Assembly: GCF_001886195.1 (NCBI RefSeq)
Contig: NZ_JXLB01000017.1
Span: forward strand, 1-45,587
DNA length: 45,587 nt
Source of the DNA: Enterococcus ratti
GTDB taxonomy: Bacteria; Bacillota; Bacilli; Lactobacillales; Enterococcaceae
Direction: 5' to 3'
Made by a program: the position numbers and the translations under genes. The notes below the pieces were generated by a model that saw only the letters and a list, made by a program, of their open reading frames with translations, searched no databases and was not told where the DNA came from. Of the stretch, positions 7,805 through 16,906 are shown piece by piece; position 1 is the first letter of the stretch, and each line of letters opens with the position of its first letter.

Positions 7805-8452
7805 TTATTCCTCCTCCATAAATTGATGAAATGCGCTCGAAAGAGGCTGCGTCCCTTTAGATAATACAAACGTCGTTTTAGAGATTTTTGGTTGGTCAAC
7901 TAAGGCCGTTAAAACAGAAGCAACCGTTTTACGTGAAACCGTATCAGCAATTTTTTCTGAAGGCTTAGCCAATTGTACAGAAGTAACTTCCTCATCATTT
8001 GTCAATGAAACAGCTTGTACGATTACATAGTCTAAAGAAGTATGGTGTTTTAGCCATTCGTCTGCATAGTGTTTGGCAATATAATAATCAAGCATATTCT
8101 CTGGCCATTTGCTTGGAGTGTCCGCCAAAAACGCACTAACCATAAAATAGCGAGAGATATTTGCCTTTTCAGCCGCAATCATCGTTTTAACTGCACCATC
8201 TAAATCTACTTGTAATAAATTTTTTCCTCGCGAACCGGCAGTAAAGATGACGAGATCATTTCCGTTAAAGGCATGTACCATTTCTTCTACTGACCAAGTA
8301 AGATTAAAAGGAACATAAGAAACATTTTCTTTTTTTACAAGAGATTGTGTCGCTACCTCACGTACACCTGCTACTACTTGATAGTTGGCTGCAAGGTCTT
8401 TTATTAAATGACGACCAATTTGACCGTTCGCCCCTACAACAAAAATTTTCAT
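7805..8452 (-). CDS. NAD(P)H-binding protein, atypical SDR (YwnB/YhfK-like)
   Basis: A 215-aa atypical short-chain dehydrogenase. The N-terminal FVVGANGQIGRHL is the dinucleotide-binding loop. The strand LVIFTAGSRG and the segment RYFMVSAFLAD follow, and YYIAKHYADEWL gives the YxxxK-like pair. This is the NAD(P)-binding family that includes B. subtilis YhfK and YwnB, probably an oxidoreductase or redox sensor. The ribosome binding site is AAAGGATG. It forms a tight operon with the quinone reductase, suggesting a shared stress or detoxification role, which is inference. Confidence 0.8.
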   Translation of the reverse strand: MKIFVVGANGQIGRHLIKDLAANYQVVAGVREVATQSLVKKENVSYVPFNLTWSVEEMVHAFNGNDLVIFTAGSRGKNLLQVDLDGAVKTMIAAEKANISRYFMVSAFLADTPSKWPENMLDYYIAKHYADEWLKHHTSLDYVIVQAVSLTNDEEVTSVQLAKPSEKIADTVSRKTVASVLTALVDQPKISKTTFVLSKGTQPLSSAFHQFMEEE

Positions 8453-8678
8453 TTAAACCATCCTTTCTTATTAAGCATTCACCACTAATCATAACACTAA
8501 AAGAAAAAAATATAAGAGGAAAAGTGTGCAAGCTAATAAGAAAAACAGTTTTTGTCTTTTTTAGTTAATTGAAAAAGTAAAATCAATCGGAATTTACAAA
8601 AAAATTTTCAAACCATTAGCATAATTTCCACCTGTTCTCTTGAAACGATCTATATTTTGATTTTTAAATGTAAGACCG

Positions 8679-9317
8679 TCAACAATTATTTTTTTGAGGA
8701 ATAGCGTGCATTAGTCGAAGCAAAACACTGCAAACAGCAGCGGCAGCAATTCCAGCTATAATTCCTTCAAGCACCCCACTAGTGAAAATAACAGCTAAAA
8801 TCGCAGAATATACAGCATGAATACTCTTTCCAATCACTTGCGCATAATCTTTTTGAAATAAGAAATAAATCATATTCATGACAAGAATAGTATTTACTAG
8901 AGAACCAGCTAAACCCGCTAAAAATAAAGAAGCAGTGTGGCACTTATTGCTGCTTAATTTTAGAATTCCTTTATAGACAAAATAAGGAACAACTCCAATC
9001 AATAGACGGGGGATAAACACAATGAGCAATGCTTTTAAGCTTCCATGATCTGTGCCAATCACTGGAATAAATGGAGAAAAAACAAAAGACAAAGGCGTTT
9101 GAACAACCGTGCTTCGAATCATACTAATCAAGCCAAACGTTCCTCCTAAGAAGGCACCTAATCTAGGACCTAAAACGATTGAAGCAATAATTACTGGAAT
9201 GTGCATGGTTGTCGCATTAATAGGACCAATTGGAATAAATCCAAGCGGTGTGACAGCTAATAAAATCATGACCGCTAAAAACATAGCCGTTAAAGCAAAA
9301 GTTTTGGTGTTTTTCAT
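8679..9317 (-). CDS. panT: ECF transporter S component, probable pantothenate importer
   Basis: A 212-aa membrane protein with about six hydrophobic helices, the size of an energy-coupling factor substrate-binding subunit. The N-terminal region contains TPLGFIPIGPINATTMHIPV and GPRLGAFLGGTFGLISM, typical of this vitamin-uptake family. It follows coaC and coaB, and this neighbourhood is what identifies pantothenate as the likely ligand; in lactic acid bacteria PanT genes are often linked to CoA synthesis. It would share an EcfAA'T module encoded elsewhere. Good ribosome binding site AAAGGAG. Confidence 0.75.
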   Translation of the reverse strand: MKNTKTFALTAMFLAVMILLAVTPLGFIPIGPINATTMHIPVIIASIVLGPRLGAFLGGTFGLISMIRSTVVQTPLSFVFSPFIPVIGTDHGSLKALLIVFIPRLLIGVVPYFVYKGILKLSSNKCHTASLFLAGLAGSLVNTILVMNMIYFLFQKDYAQVIGKSIHAVYSAILAVIFTSGVLEGIIAGIAAAAVCSVLLRLMHAIPQKNNC

Positions 9318-9332
9318 AATGACTCCTTTATA

Positions 9333-9884
9333 CTAAACAGTTCTTTTGTTTATAGTTTGTACTATTTTCTCGATGATTGTTTGACTATCCGCCAAAGCAC
9401 CTTTACCAAAATCACCACAAGCTAATAAGGATTCTCTTGGTTCAATTTCTTGGTAACCGATTGATTTTAATATTTTTAAATTTTTTTGAGTAATAGAATG
9501 TTGATACATATTGGTGTTCATAGCTGGTGCAATCAGTTTAGGAACTTCTTGTGTTATTGCCATTGCTACAGTTGAAAGCAGATCATTTGCAATACCATTG
9601 GCTAATTTTCCAATAATATTGGCAGTAGCAGGAGCAATTAAGAACAAGTCTGTTTGCTTTGCAAGTTCGATATGATTAATAACAGCTGGATTGTTTTCCT
9701 GCATACTATCTGTATGAACACTTCGTTTAGATAACGACTGTAACGTAAGTGGAGTGATGAACTGTGTACTGTTTTTAGTCATAATAATGTCTACTTGATA
9801 ACCACGCTTGACGAGTTCATTGGTAATATCTGCACTTTTGTAGGCAGAGATACTACCTGTTACGCCTAATAGGATTTTTTTCAT
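9333..9884 (-). CDS. coaC: Phosphopantothenoylcysteine decarboxylase
   Basis: A 183-aa flavoprotein of the HFCD family that decarboxylates 4'-phosphopantothenoylcysteine to phosphopantetheine in CoA synthesis. It starts MKKILLGVTGSISAYKSAD, has the conserved His in INHIELAKQTDLFLIAPATAN, the substrate motif PAMNTNMY and the C-terminal Cys motif LACGDFGKGA. The start was moved 28 codons inside the longest frame, to the ATG with AAAGGAGC upstream. As in other Lactobacillales, CoaB and CoaC are separate proteins rather than a fused CoaBC. Confidence 0.93.
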   Translation of the reverse strand: MKKILLGVTGSISAYKSADITNELVKRGYQVDIIMTKNSTQFITPLTLQSLSKRSVHTDSMQENNPAVINHIELAKQTDLFLIAPATANIIGKLANGIANDLLSTVAMAITQEVPKLIAPAMNTNMYQHSITQKNLKILKSIGYQEIEPRESLLACGDFGKGALADSQTIIEKIVQTINKRTV

Positions 9885-10005
9885 TTTCTTGCTCCTTTCA
9901 TTTATCATTAAAAATAACAAAAGAAAATATTCATTATTTTTAGAAACAAAATTGATGAATTTGAGCATAGAACGTCAAAAAATTAACGCTTTAAATACTC
10001 AATTT

Positions 10006-10752
10006 TTATTGGTCAGACAAAGAATCCCCCAGCATAACTAACGCCATCAATTGAGCAATTTCTCTTTTTGTCCATGCTTCTTTGATCGTTCCATCCGTTG
10101 CAATGAGGTAGCCATGATGGTTTTGTCCGTCAATTTGAGTGAGGTCATTTGCAAAAATATAGTCAAGTTGATTGTTTTGCAAGTTTTGTTTGGCTATTTC
10201 TAAGAGTTCTGTTTGAGGAACAGCTACTAATAATTTAAAGCCGATAATTTTAGCTTGTGGTTGCCATTTTCTTAAATAGCTGATGATTTTAGGCGTTTTT
10301 TTCAAGGAAATAAATAAATGCTGCGTATCAGAAGCGATTTTTGCTGTTTTTGCCTGATTTCTTTCATTTTCCAGTAACCAGTTAGAAAGCGAATCGGAGG
10401 TTAAAGGCGTTTGAGTAATACTTTTGATAAATTGTTCCTCAGACAGACTGAAAGCAGGTGTAAAATCGCTTACTGCCATACTGTGGATGATGCCGTCATA
10501 AGTTTGATCGGTGAATAACTTTTTTAGTGTCTTCATTAAATCTTGCGTTGATTCGATCAGATGAAACCGGATATTTTCCCTGTCATCTGGTTTAACAGCT
10601 AAACGTGTGGTGACATAATCAATGGTTACGGATGAATGGCTAAGTAGCGTTTCTGCAATTTTTTTTCCTAACTGACCAGTCGAATGATTCGTGATGGATC
10701 GTACTTGATCGATTTTTTCACTGGTGCCGCCTGCGGTAATCAAAATCTTCAT
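10006..10752 (-). CDS. coaB: Phosphopantothenate-cysteine ligase
   Basis: A 248-aa stand-alone CoaB that joins cysteine to 4'-phosphopantothenate with nucleotide activation. It begins ILITAGGTSEKIDQVRSITN, the nucleotide-binding start typical of CoaB, and carries NHSTGQLGKKIAE, SMAVSDFTP and IIGFKLL later on. Its ATG overlaps the stop of the upstream reductase (ATGA), implying translational coupling. The 121-bp gap to coaC is larger than other gaps in the cluster, but no terminator was seen there. Confidence 0.92.
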   Translation of the reverse strand: MKILITAGGTSEKIDQVRSITNHSTGQLGKKIAETLLSHSSVTIDYVTTRLAVKPDDRENIRFHLIESTQDLMKTLKKLFTDQTYDGIIHSMAVSDFTPAFSLSEEQFIKSITQTPLTSDSLSNWLLENERNQAKTAKIASDTQHLFISLKKTPKIISYLRKWQPQAKIIGFKLLVAVPQTELLEIAKQNLQNNQLDYIFANDLTQIDGQNHHGYLIATDGTIKEAWTKREIAQLMALVMLGDSLSDQ

Positions 10753-11738
10753 TTTTCATCCCCTACGTTGACTAAAGTTCTTCCTTGATGTTTGCCAGCT
10801 AATAATTGTTGAATGACTGTTGGCAATTGTTCAAAAGTAATTTCGTTCACTAAAAGCTCATCTGCAATAGAAAGGTCAGCTAGTTGCTGCCAAATCGGGC
10901 AACGCTTTTCATAAGGAACATTAACAGAATCAATTCCAATCAACTGGATATTACGCAAGATAAATGGCAAAACGGTTGCAGTTAACTGAATGCCACCAGC
11001 ATTTCCGCATAGCGTTGCTGCTCCATCATAGGCAATCAAAGGAAGTAGTTGAGTCAATTGCTCACCGCCTACTGTGTCCAAGACATAATTGATTTGTTGC
11101 TTTCCTAAAGGCTTCGTTTTTTCGGGGAAAAATTCATGAGGTGCATAGACAGCATTGGCGCCTAAGTCTTTTAACCATTTAGATGCTTCTTTTTTTCTAG
11201 AAAGTGCCATCACTGAAGAAAAACCTAACTTATGCAAGATAGCTACTGCTGTACTGCCAACGCCGCCAGAAGCACCAGTAATGACAATTTTATCTGTTTT
11301 TTTCATGCCATGATTAAGCAGTGCGTTGACACACAAAAGTGCTGTAAATCCAGCAGTTCCTAATATCATGGCCTGACGAAGAGAAAGATTTTTCGGAAGT
11401 GGGATCAGCCAATCTCCAGGTACTTTTTGATATTGACTATAACCGCCGGGATGAGTGACTCCCAACCCGTAGCCTGTTAATAGTACGAGATCCCCGGCAG
11501 TAAATCGTGTATCTAAGCTTTCTACGACAGTGCCAGACAAATCAATTCCGGGTGTCATGGGATAGGAACGAATGACGCCTCCTGATTTACTGGTAGCTAG
11601 TGCGTCTTTGTAATTGACATCTGAATACGCAATTTTGATCAAGACTTCATTTGTTGATAATATTGGCTTTCCTTGCTCGATGATGGCGGTATGGAAAGTA
11701 GGAACATTGTTGACTTGAAACGCTTTAAAGTTATTCAT
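10749..11738 (-). CDS. YhdH/YhfP-type NADPH oxidoreductase (acrylyl-CoA reductase-like)
   Basis: A 329-aa medium-chain dehydrogenase/reductase. It has the YhdH-family start MNNFKAFQVN, the segment SDVNYKDALA, PGIDLSGTVVES and the nucleotide loop VITGASGGVGSTAVAIL, with no zinc ligands. E. coli AcuI/YhdH reduces acrylyl-CoA with NADPH; whether this homologue does the same is unknown. It leads the minus-strand CoA operon. An extended -10 (TGGTATGAT on the minus strand, 11773-11778 plus flanks) and an AAAGGAG ribosome binding site precede it. Confidence 0.85.
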   Translation of the reverse strand: MNNFKAFQVNNVPTFHTAIIEQGKPILSTNEVLIKIAYSDVNYKDALATSKSGGVIRSYPMTPGIDLSGTVVESLDTRFTAGDLVLLTGYGLGVTHPGGYSQYQKVPGDWLIPLPKNLSLRQAMILGTAGFTALLCVNALLNHGMKKTDKIVITGASGGVGSTAVAILHKLGFSSVMALSRKKEASKWLKDLGANAVYAPHEFFPEKTKPLGKQQINYVLDTVGGEQLTQLLPLIAYDGAATLCGNAGGIQLTATVLPFILRNIQLIGIDSVNVPYEKRCPIWQQLADLSIADELLVNEITFEQLPTVIQQLLAGKHQGRTLVNVGDEK

Positions 11739-11891
11739 ATAAAGATGAAACTCCTTTCCAAAATTTTCTTATATCATACCATAAAGTAGATGATTTTATC
11801 GTTATTCCTTAATGTTTGTTATTAAAAAAGCAGAAAAATTTAAATGTGCACATTAAAAAGAATTTTTTCGGGAAAATTAAGATAAAAAAGG

Positions 11892-11954
11892 TTGTCTTTT
11901 TTATTAAAGTTTGTATACTAGTACGAGTAATAGTAAACTTTTTGTTTACTATTA
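11892..11954 (+). promoter_or_regulatory. Promoter and palindromic operator of the XRE-pot operon
   Basis: A TTGTCT -35 and TATACT -10 with 16-bp spacing are followed 9 bp later by a perfect inverted repeat, TAATAGTAAAC-TTTTT-GTTTACTATTA, at 11928-11954. The palindrome would cover the transcription start, so it is a likely operator for the XRE-cupin regulator encoded immediately downstream. It could also fold as a 5' hairpin in the transcript. Confidence 0.7.
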
Positions 11955-11979
11955 GAAAACTTCAAAGCGGAGGTAAAAA

Positions 11980-12522
11980 ATGGAGATAGGGGAGAAGTTA
12001 AGAAACTTGCGTATTCAAAAGAACTTGACGCAAGAAGAACTAGGGGAGCGAACTGATTTATCTAAGGGATATATTTCTCAATTAGAACGGGATTTGAGTT
12101 CTCCTTCTATGGAAACATTTTTTTCCATTTTAGAAGTATTAGGCGTTTCTCCAGAGGAGTTTTTTCATCAAGATACCGTAAACTTACAAGTTGTTTATTC
12201 CAAAGAAGATTATACTGTTTATTTAGACGAAGAAAATGGCTATGAACTACAGTGGCTTGTAGCAGATTCAAATGAAAAAGAAATGGAACCTGTATTGCTT
12301 ACATTTCATGAAGCAGGTGAATATAAAATATTTGAACCTTCATTGTCAGAAACGTTTATTTTTGTGTTAGCAGGTGAGTTAGAGTTAAGCTTAGGAGAGG
12401 AACGATATGTCGCAAAAGCAGGACAGTCGATCTATTATCAAGCAACAAAGCAGCATCAGTTAAAAAATCACCAATCAAAGTATACAAAGGTTTTGATTGT
12501 AGCAACAGAATCATATTTATAG
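11980..12522 (+). CDS. XRE-cupin transcriptional regulator of the polyamine operon
   Basis: A 180-aa two-domain regulator. Residues 6-60 form an XRE helix-turn-helix (LRNLRIQKNLTQEELGE, then LSKGYISQLERD). The C-terminal 70 residues form a cupin barrel (EAGEYKIFEP, FVLAGELELSLGEERY) that would bind a small ligand. The same architecture occurs in PuuR-type regulators of putrescine metabolism. It is the first gene of the potABCD operon, 16 bp before potA, so it probably senses polyamines or a related metabolite and autoregulates through the palindrome in its promoter. Strong ribosome binding site GGAGG. Confidence 0.88.
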   Translation: MEIGEKLRNLRIQKNLTQEELGERTDLSKGYISQLERDLSSPSMETFFSILEVLGVSPEEFFHQDTVNLQVVYSKEDYTVYLDEENGYELQWLVADSNEKEMEPVLLTFHEAGEYKIFEPSLSETFIFVLAGELELSLGEERYVAKAGQSIYYQATKQHQLKNHQSKYTKVLIVATESYL

Positions 12523-12538
12523 TTTAGGGGGGTAAAAA

Positions 12539-13624
12539 GTGGGAAAACCAATTATTTCATTTGATCAAGTAGTTAAACGTTATGATGATGAAACGATTTT
12601 AAAAAAAGTAAGTTTTGAGCTTGAACAAGGCAAATTTTATACTTTATTAGGTCCTTCTGGTTGTGGTAAAACGACCATCTTACGAATGATTGCTGGATTT
12701 ACTGACGTAACAGAAGGCGAGATGTATTTTGAAGGAAAAAGATTAAATGATATACCGGCCAATAAACGTCAAGTTAATACTGTTTTTCAAGATTATGCGT
12801 TGTTTCCTCATATGAATGTTTTTGATAACGTCGCTTTTGGATTGAAAATAAAAAAGATGAATAAATCAGCGATTGAAAAGAAGGTAAAAGAAGCATTACG
12901 TATGGTTCAACTTCCAGGTTATGAAAAACGAGAAATTAGTGAAATGTCTGGTGGACAAAGGCAACGGGTTGCTATTGCTCGTGCGATTGTCAATGAACCA
13001 AAAGTATTGTTATTAGACGAACCGCTATCTGCCCTTGATTTAAAATTGCGTACAGATATGCAGTACGAACTAAGGGAATTGCAGCAAAGATTAGGAATTA
13101 CATTTATTTTTGTGACTCATGATCAAGAAGAAGCATTAGCCATGAGTGATGAAATTTTTGTTATGAATAAAGGAAAAATCATACAAAGCGGGACACCTGT
13201 GGCGATTTATGATGAACCAATTAATCATTTTGTCGCAGACTTTGTTGGGGAAAGCAATATTGTCAATGGTGTGATGATTGAAGATAATTTAGTTGAATTT
13301 GTTGGCAAACAATTTGAATGCGTGGACGGAGGAATGCGAGCCAACGAGTCTGTAGAAGTAATGTTACGACCTGAAGATTTAACAATTACAACGTCAGATA
13401 AGGGAAAACTAATGGTGACTGTTGATACGCAACTTTTTCGAGGAGTTCACTATGAAATTGTTTGTTATGATGAACAGCAAAATGAGTGGATGGTTCATTC
13501 AACTAAAAAAGCTAAAGAAGGCAGCAAAGTTGGTCTATCTTTTGAACCAGAAGATATTCATGTTATGCGTTTTAATGAAACCGAAGAGGAATTTGATGCT
13601 CGGCTTGACAGCTACGAAGAGTAA
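12539..13624 (+). CDS. potA: Spermidine/putrescine ABC transporter ATPase
   Basis: A 361-aa ATPase energising polyamine import. Walker A is [10 protein letters not shown], the Q-loop region [13 protein letters not shown], the signature [14 protein letters not shown], Walker [12 protein letters not shown] and the switch [14 protein letters not shown]. The last 100 residues form the TOBE regulatory domain ([10 protein letters not shown]). Start is GTG after an AGGGGGG ribosome binding site. It works with PotB, PotC and PotD encoded directly downstream. Confidence 0.96.
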   Translation: MGKPIISFDQVVKRYDDETILKKVSFELEQGKFYTLLGPSGCGKTTILRMIAGFTDVTEGEMYFEGKRLNDIPANKRQVNTVFQDYALFPHMNVFDNVAFGLKIKKMNKSAIEKKVKEALRMVQLPGYEKREISEMSGGQRQRVAIARAIVNEPKVLLLDEPLSALDLKLRTDMQYELRELQQRLGITFIFVTHDQEEALAMSDEIFVMNKGKIIQSGTPVAIYDEPINHFVADFVGESNIVNGVMIEDNLVEFVGKQFECVDGGMRANESVEVMLRPEDLTITTSDKGKLMVTVDTQLFRGVHYEIVCYDEQQNEWMVHSTKKAKEGSKVGLSFEPEDIHVMRFNETEEEFDARLDSYEE

Positions 13625-13639
13625 GGAGAGAGAACGTCG

Positions 13640-14449
13640 ATGAAAACAATACGTAGAATTTATTCTGTTCCTTATGTTTTATGGCTGGGGTTGTTTGTTA
13701 TTGCACCCGTTTTGATGATTATTTATCAATCATTTTTTGATCGGAACGGTCAATGGTCATTGAGCAATTACTCTGCTTTTTTTACATCAGGAACTTATCT
13801 TGCCATGACGCTTAATTCAGTTTGGTACGCTTTTTTAATTACTTTTTTTACCTTAATCATTAGCTATCCGACTGCTTATTTTCTAACCAAGTTAAAACAC
13901 AAACAATTGTGGTTGATGTTAATTATTTTACCAACGTGGGTCAATTTATTGCTAAAAGCTTATGCCTTTATTGGAATTTTTAGTATTCACGGCAGCGTGA
14001 ATCATTTCTTTGAGTTTTTAGGAATCGGTCCTAAACAAATTTTATTTACGGATTTCAGTTTTTTATTTGTAGCCACCTACATTGAAATTCCTTTTATGAT
14101 CATGCCGATTTTCAACGCCTTAGAAGAAATGAATCCGTCCTTAATCAGTGCTAGCCGTGATTTAGGAGCCAATAATTTTGACACGTTTCGCCGAGTAGTG
14201 TTTCCTTTATCACTAAATGGTGTAAAAAGCGGAATACAAGCCGTTTTTATTCCTTCTCTTTCGCTTTTCATGTTGACACGTTTAATTGGTGGAAATCGTG
14301 TAATCACGCTTGGAACAGCCATTGAACAGCATTTTCTAGTAACGCAAAATTGGGGAATGGGCTCAACCATTGGTGTCATATTGATTATCGCCATGTTTAT
14401 TGTAATGTTGCTTACGGGAGAGAAAAAGAAGGGAGGCCGTACACAATGA
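13640..14449 (+). CDS. potB: Spermidine/putrescine ABC transporter permease PotB
   Basis: A 269-aa inner-membrane permease with six hydrophobic segments. The ABC-coupling EAA loop reads ALEEMNPSLISASRDLGANN, with the conserved Gly contacting PotA. The N-terminus (VPYVLWLGLFVIAPVLMIIY) is typical of PotB. Its stop codon overlaps the potC ATG (ATGA), suggesting coupled translation of the permease heterodimer. Confidence 0.94.
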   Translation: MKTIRRIYSVPYVLWLGLFVIAPVLMIIYQSFFDRNGQWSLSNYSAFFTSGTYLAMTLNSVWYAFLITFFTLIISYPTAYFLTKLKHKQLWLMLIILPTWVNLLLKAYAFIGIFSIHGSVNHFFEFLGIGPKQILFTDFSFLFVATYIEIPFMIMPIFNALEEMNPSLISASRDLGANNFDTFRRVVFPLSLNGVKSGIQAVFIPSLSLFMLTRLIGGNRVITLGTAIEQHFLVTQNWGMGSTIGVILIIAMFIVMLLTGEKKKGGRTQ

Positions 14450-15273
14450 GGAAAATAAAGTGGTCTCACATTTATTTATTTGTAGTATTTGTATTGTTGT
14501 ATGTGCCGATTGCTTACTTAATTTTTTATTCATTTAATTCTGGTGGCACGATGAATCATTTTACGGGTTTTACTTGGGAAAATTATCAAGCAGTCTTTGC
14601 CGATACGCGTTTGATTATTATTGTTTTAAATACGTTTATGCTCGCTTTTCTATCAGCTCTGATTGCCACTATCATTGGAACATTTGGTGCAATGGGGATT
14701 TATTATACGAAAAAGCGACAAGTAAGGACAACCTTATTAAGCGTGAATAATATTTTACTTGTTTCCCCTGATGTAATTATTGGTGCGAGTTTTTTGATTT
14801 TCTTTACATTTCTTGGAGTTGGATTAGGTTTTCAAAGTGTTTTACTTTCCCATATTGCATTTAGCATACCGATCGTAGTTTTAATGGTGCTGCCTAAATT
14901 GCAGGAAATGAATGACTCCATGGTAGATGCAGCAAGAGATTTAGGGGCGAATAATTTTCAAGTTATAAAAAGTATCATATTGCCTTTTTTATCTCCTGGA
15001 ATCATTGCAGGTTACTTTATGGCGTTTACGTATTCATTGGATGATTTTGCAGTGACGTTTTTTGTGACTGGCAATGGGTTTACAACCTTATCTGTAGAAA
15101 TTTACTCGCGTGCTCGTCAAGGAATTAGTTTAGAAATCAATGCTTTAAGTGCGCTGGTGTTCCTTTTCTCCATGGTTTTAGTAATTGGTTATTATTTTAT
15201 CAGTAAAGAAAATCGTTCAAAAAAGCTGAGAAAAAATCGTCGAGGACGTGAGGAGGTGGCACGTTTACGATGA
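14446..15273 (+). CDS. potC: Spermidine/putrescine ABC transporter permease PotC
   Basis: A 275-aa permease, partner of PotB, with six membrane helices and the EAA loop KLQEMNDSMVDAARDLGANN. A longer frame exists upstream, but the ATG overlapping the potB stop gives the conserved MRKIKWSHIYLF start with GGGAGG in front. The C-terminus is very basic (SKKLRKNRRGREEVARLR), positioned in the cytoplasm. Its stop overlaps the potD start. Confidence 0.94.
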   Translation: MRKIKWSHIYLFVVFVLLYVPIAYLIFYSFNSGGTMNHFTGFTWENYQAVFADTRLIIIVLNTFMLAFLSALIATIIGTFGAMGIYYTKKRQVRTTLLSVNNILLVSPDVIIGASFLIFFTFLGVGLGFQSVLLSHIAFSIPIVVLMVLPKLQEMNDSMVDAARDLGANNFQVIKSIILPFLSPGIIAGYFMAFTYSLDDFAVTFFVTGNGFTTLSVEIYSRARQGISLEINALSALVFLFSMVLVIGYYFISKENRSKKLRKNRRGREEVARLR

Positions 15274-16343
15274 AAAAATTACAATCCCTATTCATCGGTA
15301 TCGTCGCAATCATCTGCATCTTGTTTTTTGGTGTTCGGCAATTAGAACAAGCAAGTGGGATGAATGGAGCTAAAATCGTCACGATTTATAATTGGGGAGA
15401 TTATGTTGATCCCAGTTTGATTACAAAATTTGAAAAAGAATACGGATATAAAGTGAATTATGAAACCTTTGATTCTAATGAAGCCATGTTTACAAAAATT
15501 CAACAAGGCGGAACTAATTATGATATTGCCATTCCCAGTGAATATATGATTCAAAAGATGATCAAAGAAAAACTTGTACTCCCATTAGATCATTCTAAGA
15601 TTAAAGGATTAGCAAACGTTGATGAGCATTTTTTGAATTTAGACTTTGATCCGAATAATACGTACTCTATTCCGTATTTTTGGGGAACATTAGGGATCGT
15701 TTATAATGATAAAGTATTTAACAAAAAGGAAATTCAACATTGGAATGATCTTTGGCAGCCCAAATTAAAAGATAGTTTAATGTTGATTGATGGTGCCAGA
15801 GAAGTCATAGGTTTTTCATTAAATAGTCTTGGTTATTCATTGAATAGTAAAGTGATGAGTCAACTAAATGAAGCTGCAAATAAGCTAAACGATCTTACTC
15901 CTAACGTCAAGGCAATCGTAGCAGATGAAATTAAGATGTATATGATTAATGAAGAGGCATCCGTAGCTGTTACTTTTTCGGGAGAGGCCGCTGATATGAT
16001 GGGTGAAAATAACCATCTTCATTACGTCATTCCAACAGAAGGGTCAAACTTGTGGTTTGATAATCTTGTGATTCCCAAAACGGCTGCCAATAAAGAAGGA
16101 GCTTATGATTTTATCAATTTCATGCTGCAACCAGAAAATGCAGCTCAAAATGCAGAATACATTGGGTACTCTACTCCTAATAAGAAAGCCAAAGCTCTTT
16201 TGCCAAAAAAAATTTCAGAAGACGAACAATTTTATCCTTCTGATCAAACGATTGCACATTTAGAAGTTTATAAAGATTTAGGTCCCAAGTTTTTAGGAAT
16301 TTACAATGATTTATTTTTAAAGTTTAAAATGTATCGGAAATGA
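15270..16343 (+). CDS. potD: Spermidine/putrescine-binding protein PotD
   Basis: A 357-aa extracellular solute-binding protein that delivers polyamines to PotBC. After an N-terminal hydrophobic segment (about residues 7-21) come IYNWGDYVDPSLITKFEKE, the hallmark start of PotD, then PYFWGTLGIVYN and VTFSGEAADMM. The one Cys in the hydrophobic segment has a poor lipobox context (Ile-Ile-Cys), so membrane tethering may be through an uncleaved anchor instead of a lipid. It ends the operon. Confidence 0.94.
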   Translation: MKKLQSLFIGIVAIICILFFGVRQLEQASGMNGAKIVTIYNWGDYVDPSLITKFEKEYGYKVNYETFDSNEAMFTKIQQGGTNYDIAIPSEYMIQKMIKEKLVLPLDHSKIKGLANVDEHFLNLDFDPNNTYSIPYFWGTLGIVYNDKVFNKKEIQHWNDLWQPKLKDSLMLIDGAREVIGFSLNSLGYSLNSKVMSQLNEAANKLNDLTPNVKAIVADEIKMYMINEEASVAVTFSGEAADMMGENNHLHYVIPTEGSNLWFDNLVIPKTAANKEGAYDFINFMLQPENAAQNAEYIGYSTPNKKAKALLPKKISEDEQFYPSDQTIAHLEVYKDLGPKFLGIYNDLFLKFKMYRK

Positions 16344-16375
16344 TGGTAAAACTCAATAAAACTGGGGAAAATTCA

Positions 16376-16459
16376 AGGCTCAAAAGCCTTTGTTTCCGTG
16401 CTTTTAAAAGCTCAGTTTTCCAATTTTCTACCAAAAGCGTCTTTTTAGGCGCTTTTTTT
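16376..16459 (+). terminator. Hairpins and intrinsic terminator after potD
   Basis: A short hairpin AGGCT-CAAA-AGCCT and a GCTTTTAAAAGC palindrome are followed by AAAGCG-tctttttagg-CGCTTT with a seven-T tail at 16434-16459, a plausible terminator for the pot operon. Confidence 0.6.
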
Positions 16460-16494
16460 CGTTATTTTATCTTTTCTACCAGTATTTTCTACCA
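16424..16494 (+). repeat. Three direct repeats of TTTTCTACCA
   Basis: Exact TTTTCTACCA copies lie at 16424-16433, 16472-16481 and 16485-16494; a fourth imperfect copy (TTTTCTACTG) is at 16662-16671. Copies two and three are 13 bp apart. Clustered short repeats of this sort resemble integrase arm-type sites near attachment sites of phages and integrative elements in Firmicutes. No integrase gene remains in the window, so a scar of an element is an inference. Confidence 0.4.
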
Positions 16495-16499
16495 GAAGA

Positions 16500-16906
16500 A
16501 AAGTGGAGTAAATGTTGATAGGTTGGGCAGGATAAAGGTTTTGTGACGAGTGGAAATTATAGTTGTTGCGAAGGATTGAGTGAAGGGCAATAAAACGTTA
16601 TGATGAGTTTTATTAGACGGTTAATTCTCCCTACTTGATAGCCTATTGGGAAGAAAGAAAATTTTCTACTGATTTATTGGAATTTTAACGGTATTACTAC
16701 GATAATTAAGATTTGAATGAAACTGTAACCAAAAATGTGTCCACAGTTTTAGACTTATAATAATATTTGCTATAATATGAGCTGAGCCATAGAAGTAATT
16801 TTTTCGTAAATCTATTATATAGGAGTTGTAGATAGAATATAATATTAATAAAGTAGTGTATTAGAGGAGTAAAAGCAGGAGTGGATTTTTTGAAACTTGC
16901 TAATCA
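16500..16906 (+). other. Gene-free stretch with putative CRISPR leader promoter
   Basis: I see no supported gene between the potD terminator and the CRISPR. It holds a small hairpin (AATAAAAC and GTTTTATT arms, 16589-16614) and, upstream of the first repeat, an extended -10 TTGCTATAAT ending at 16776 with a weak TTTAGA -35 at 16748. That promoter points toward the CRISPR repeats, as a leader promoter would. Confidence 0.4.
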
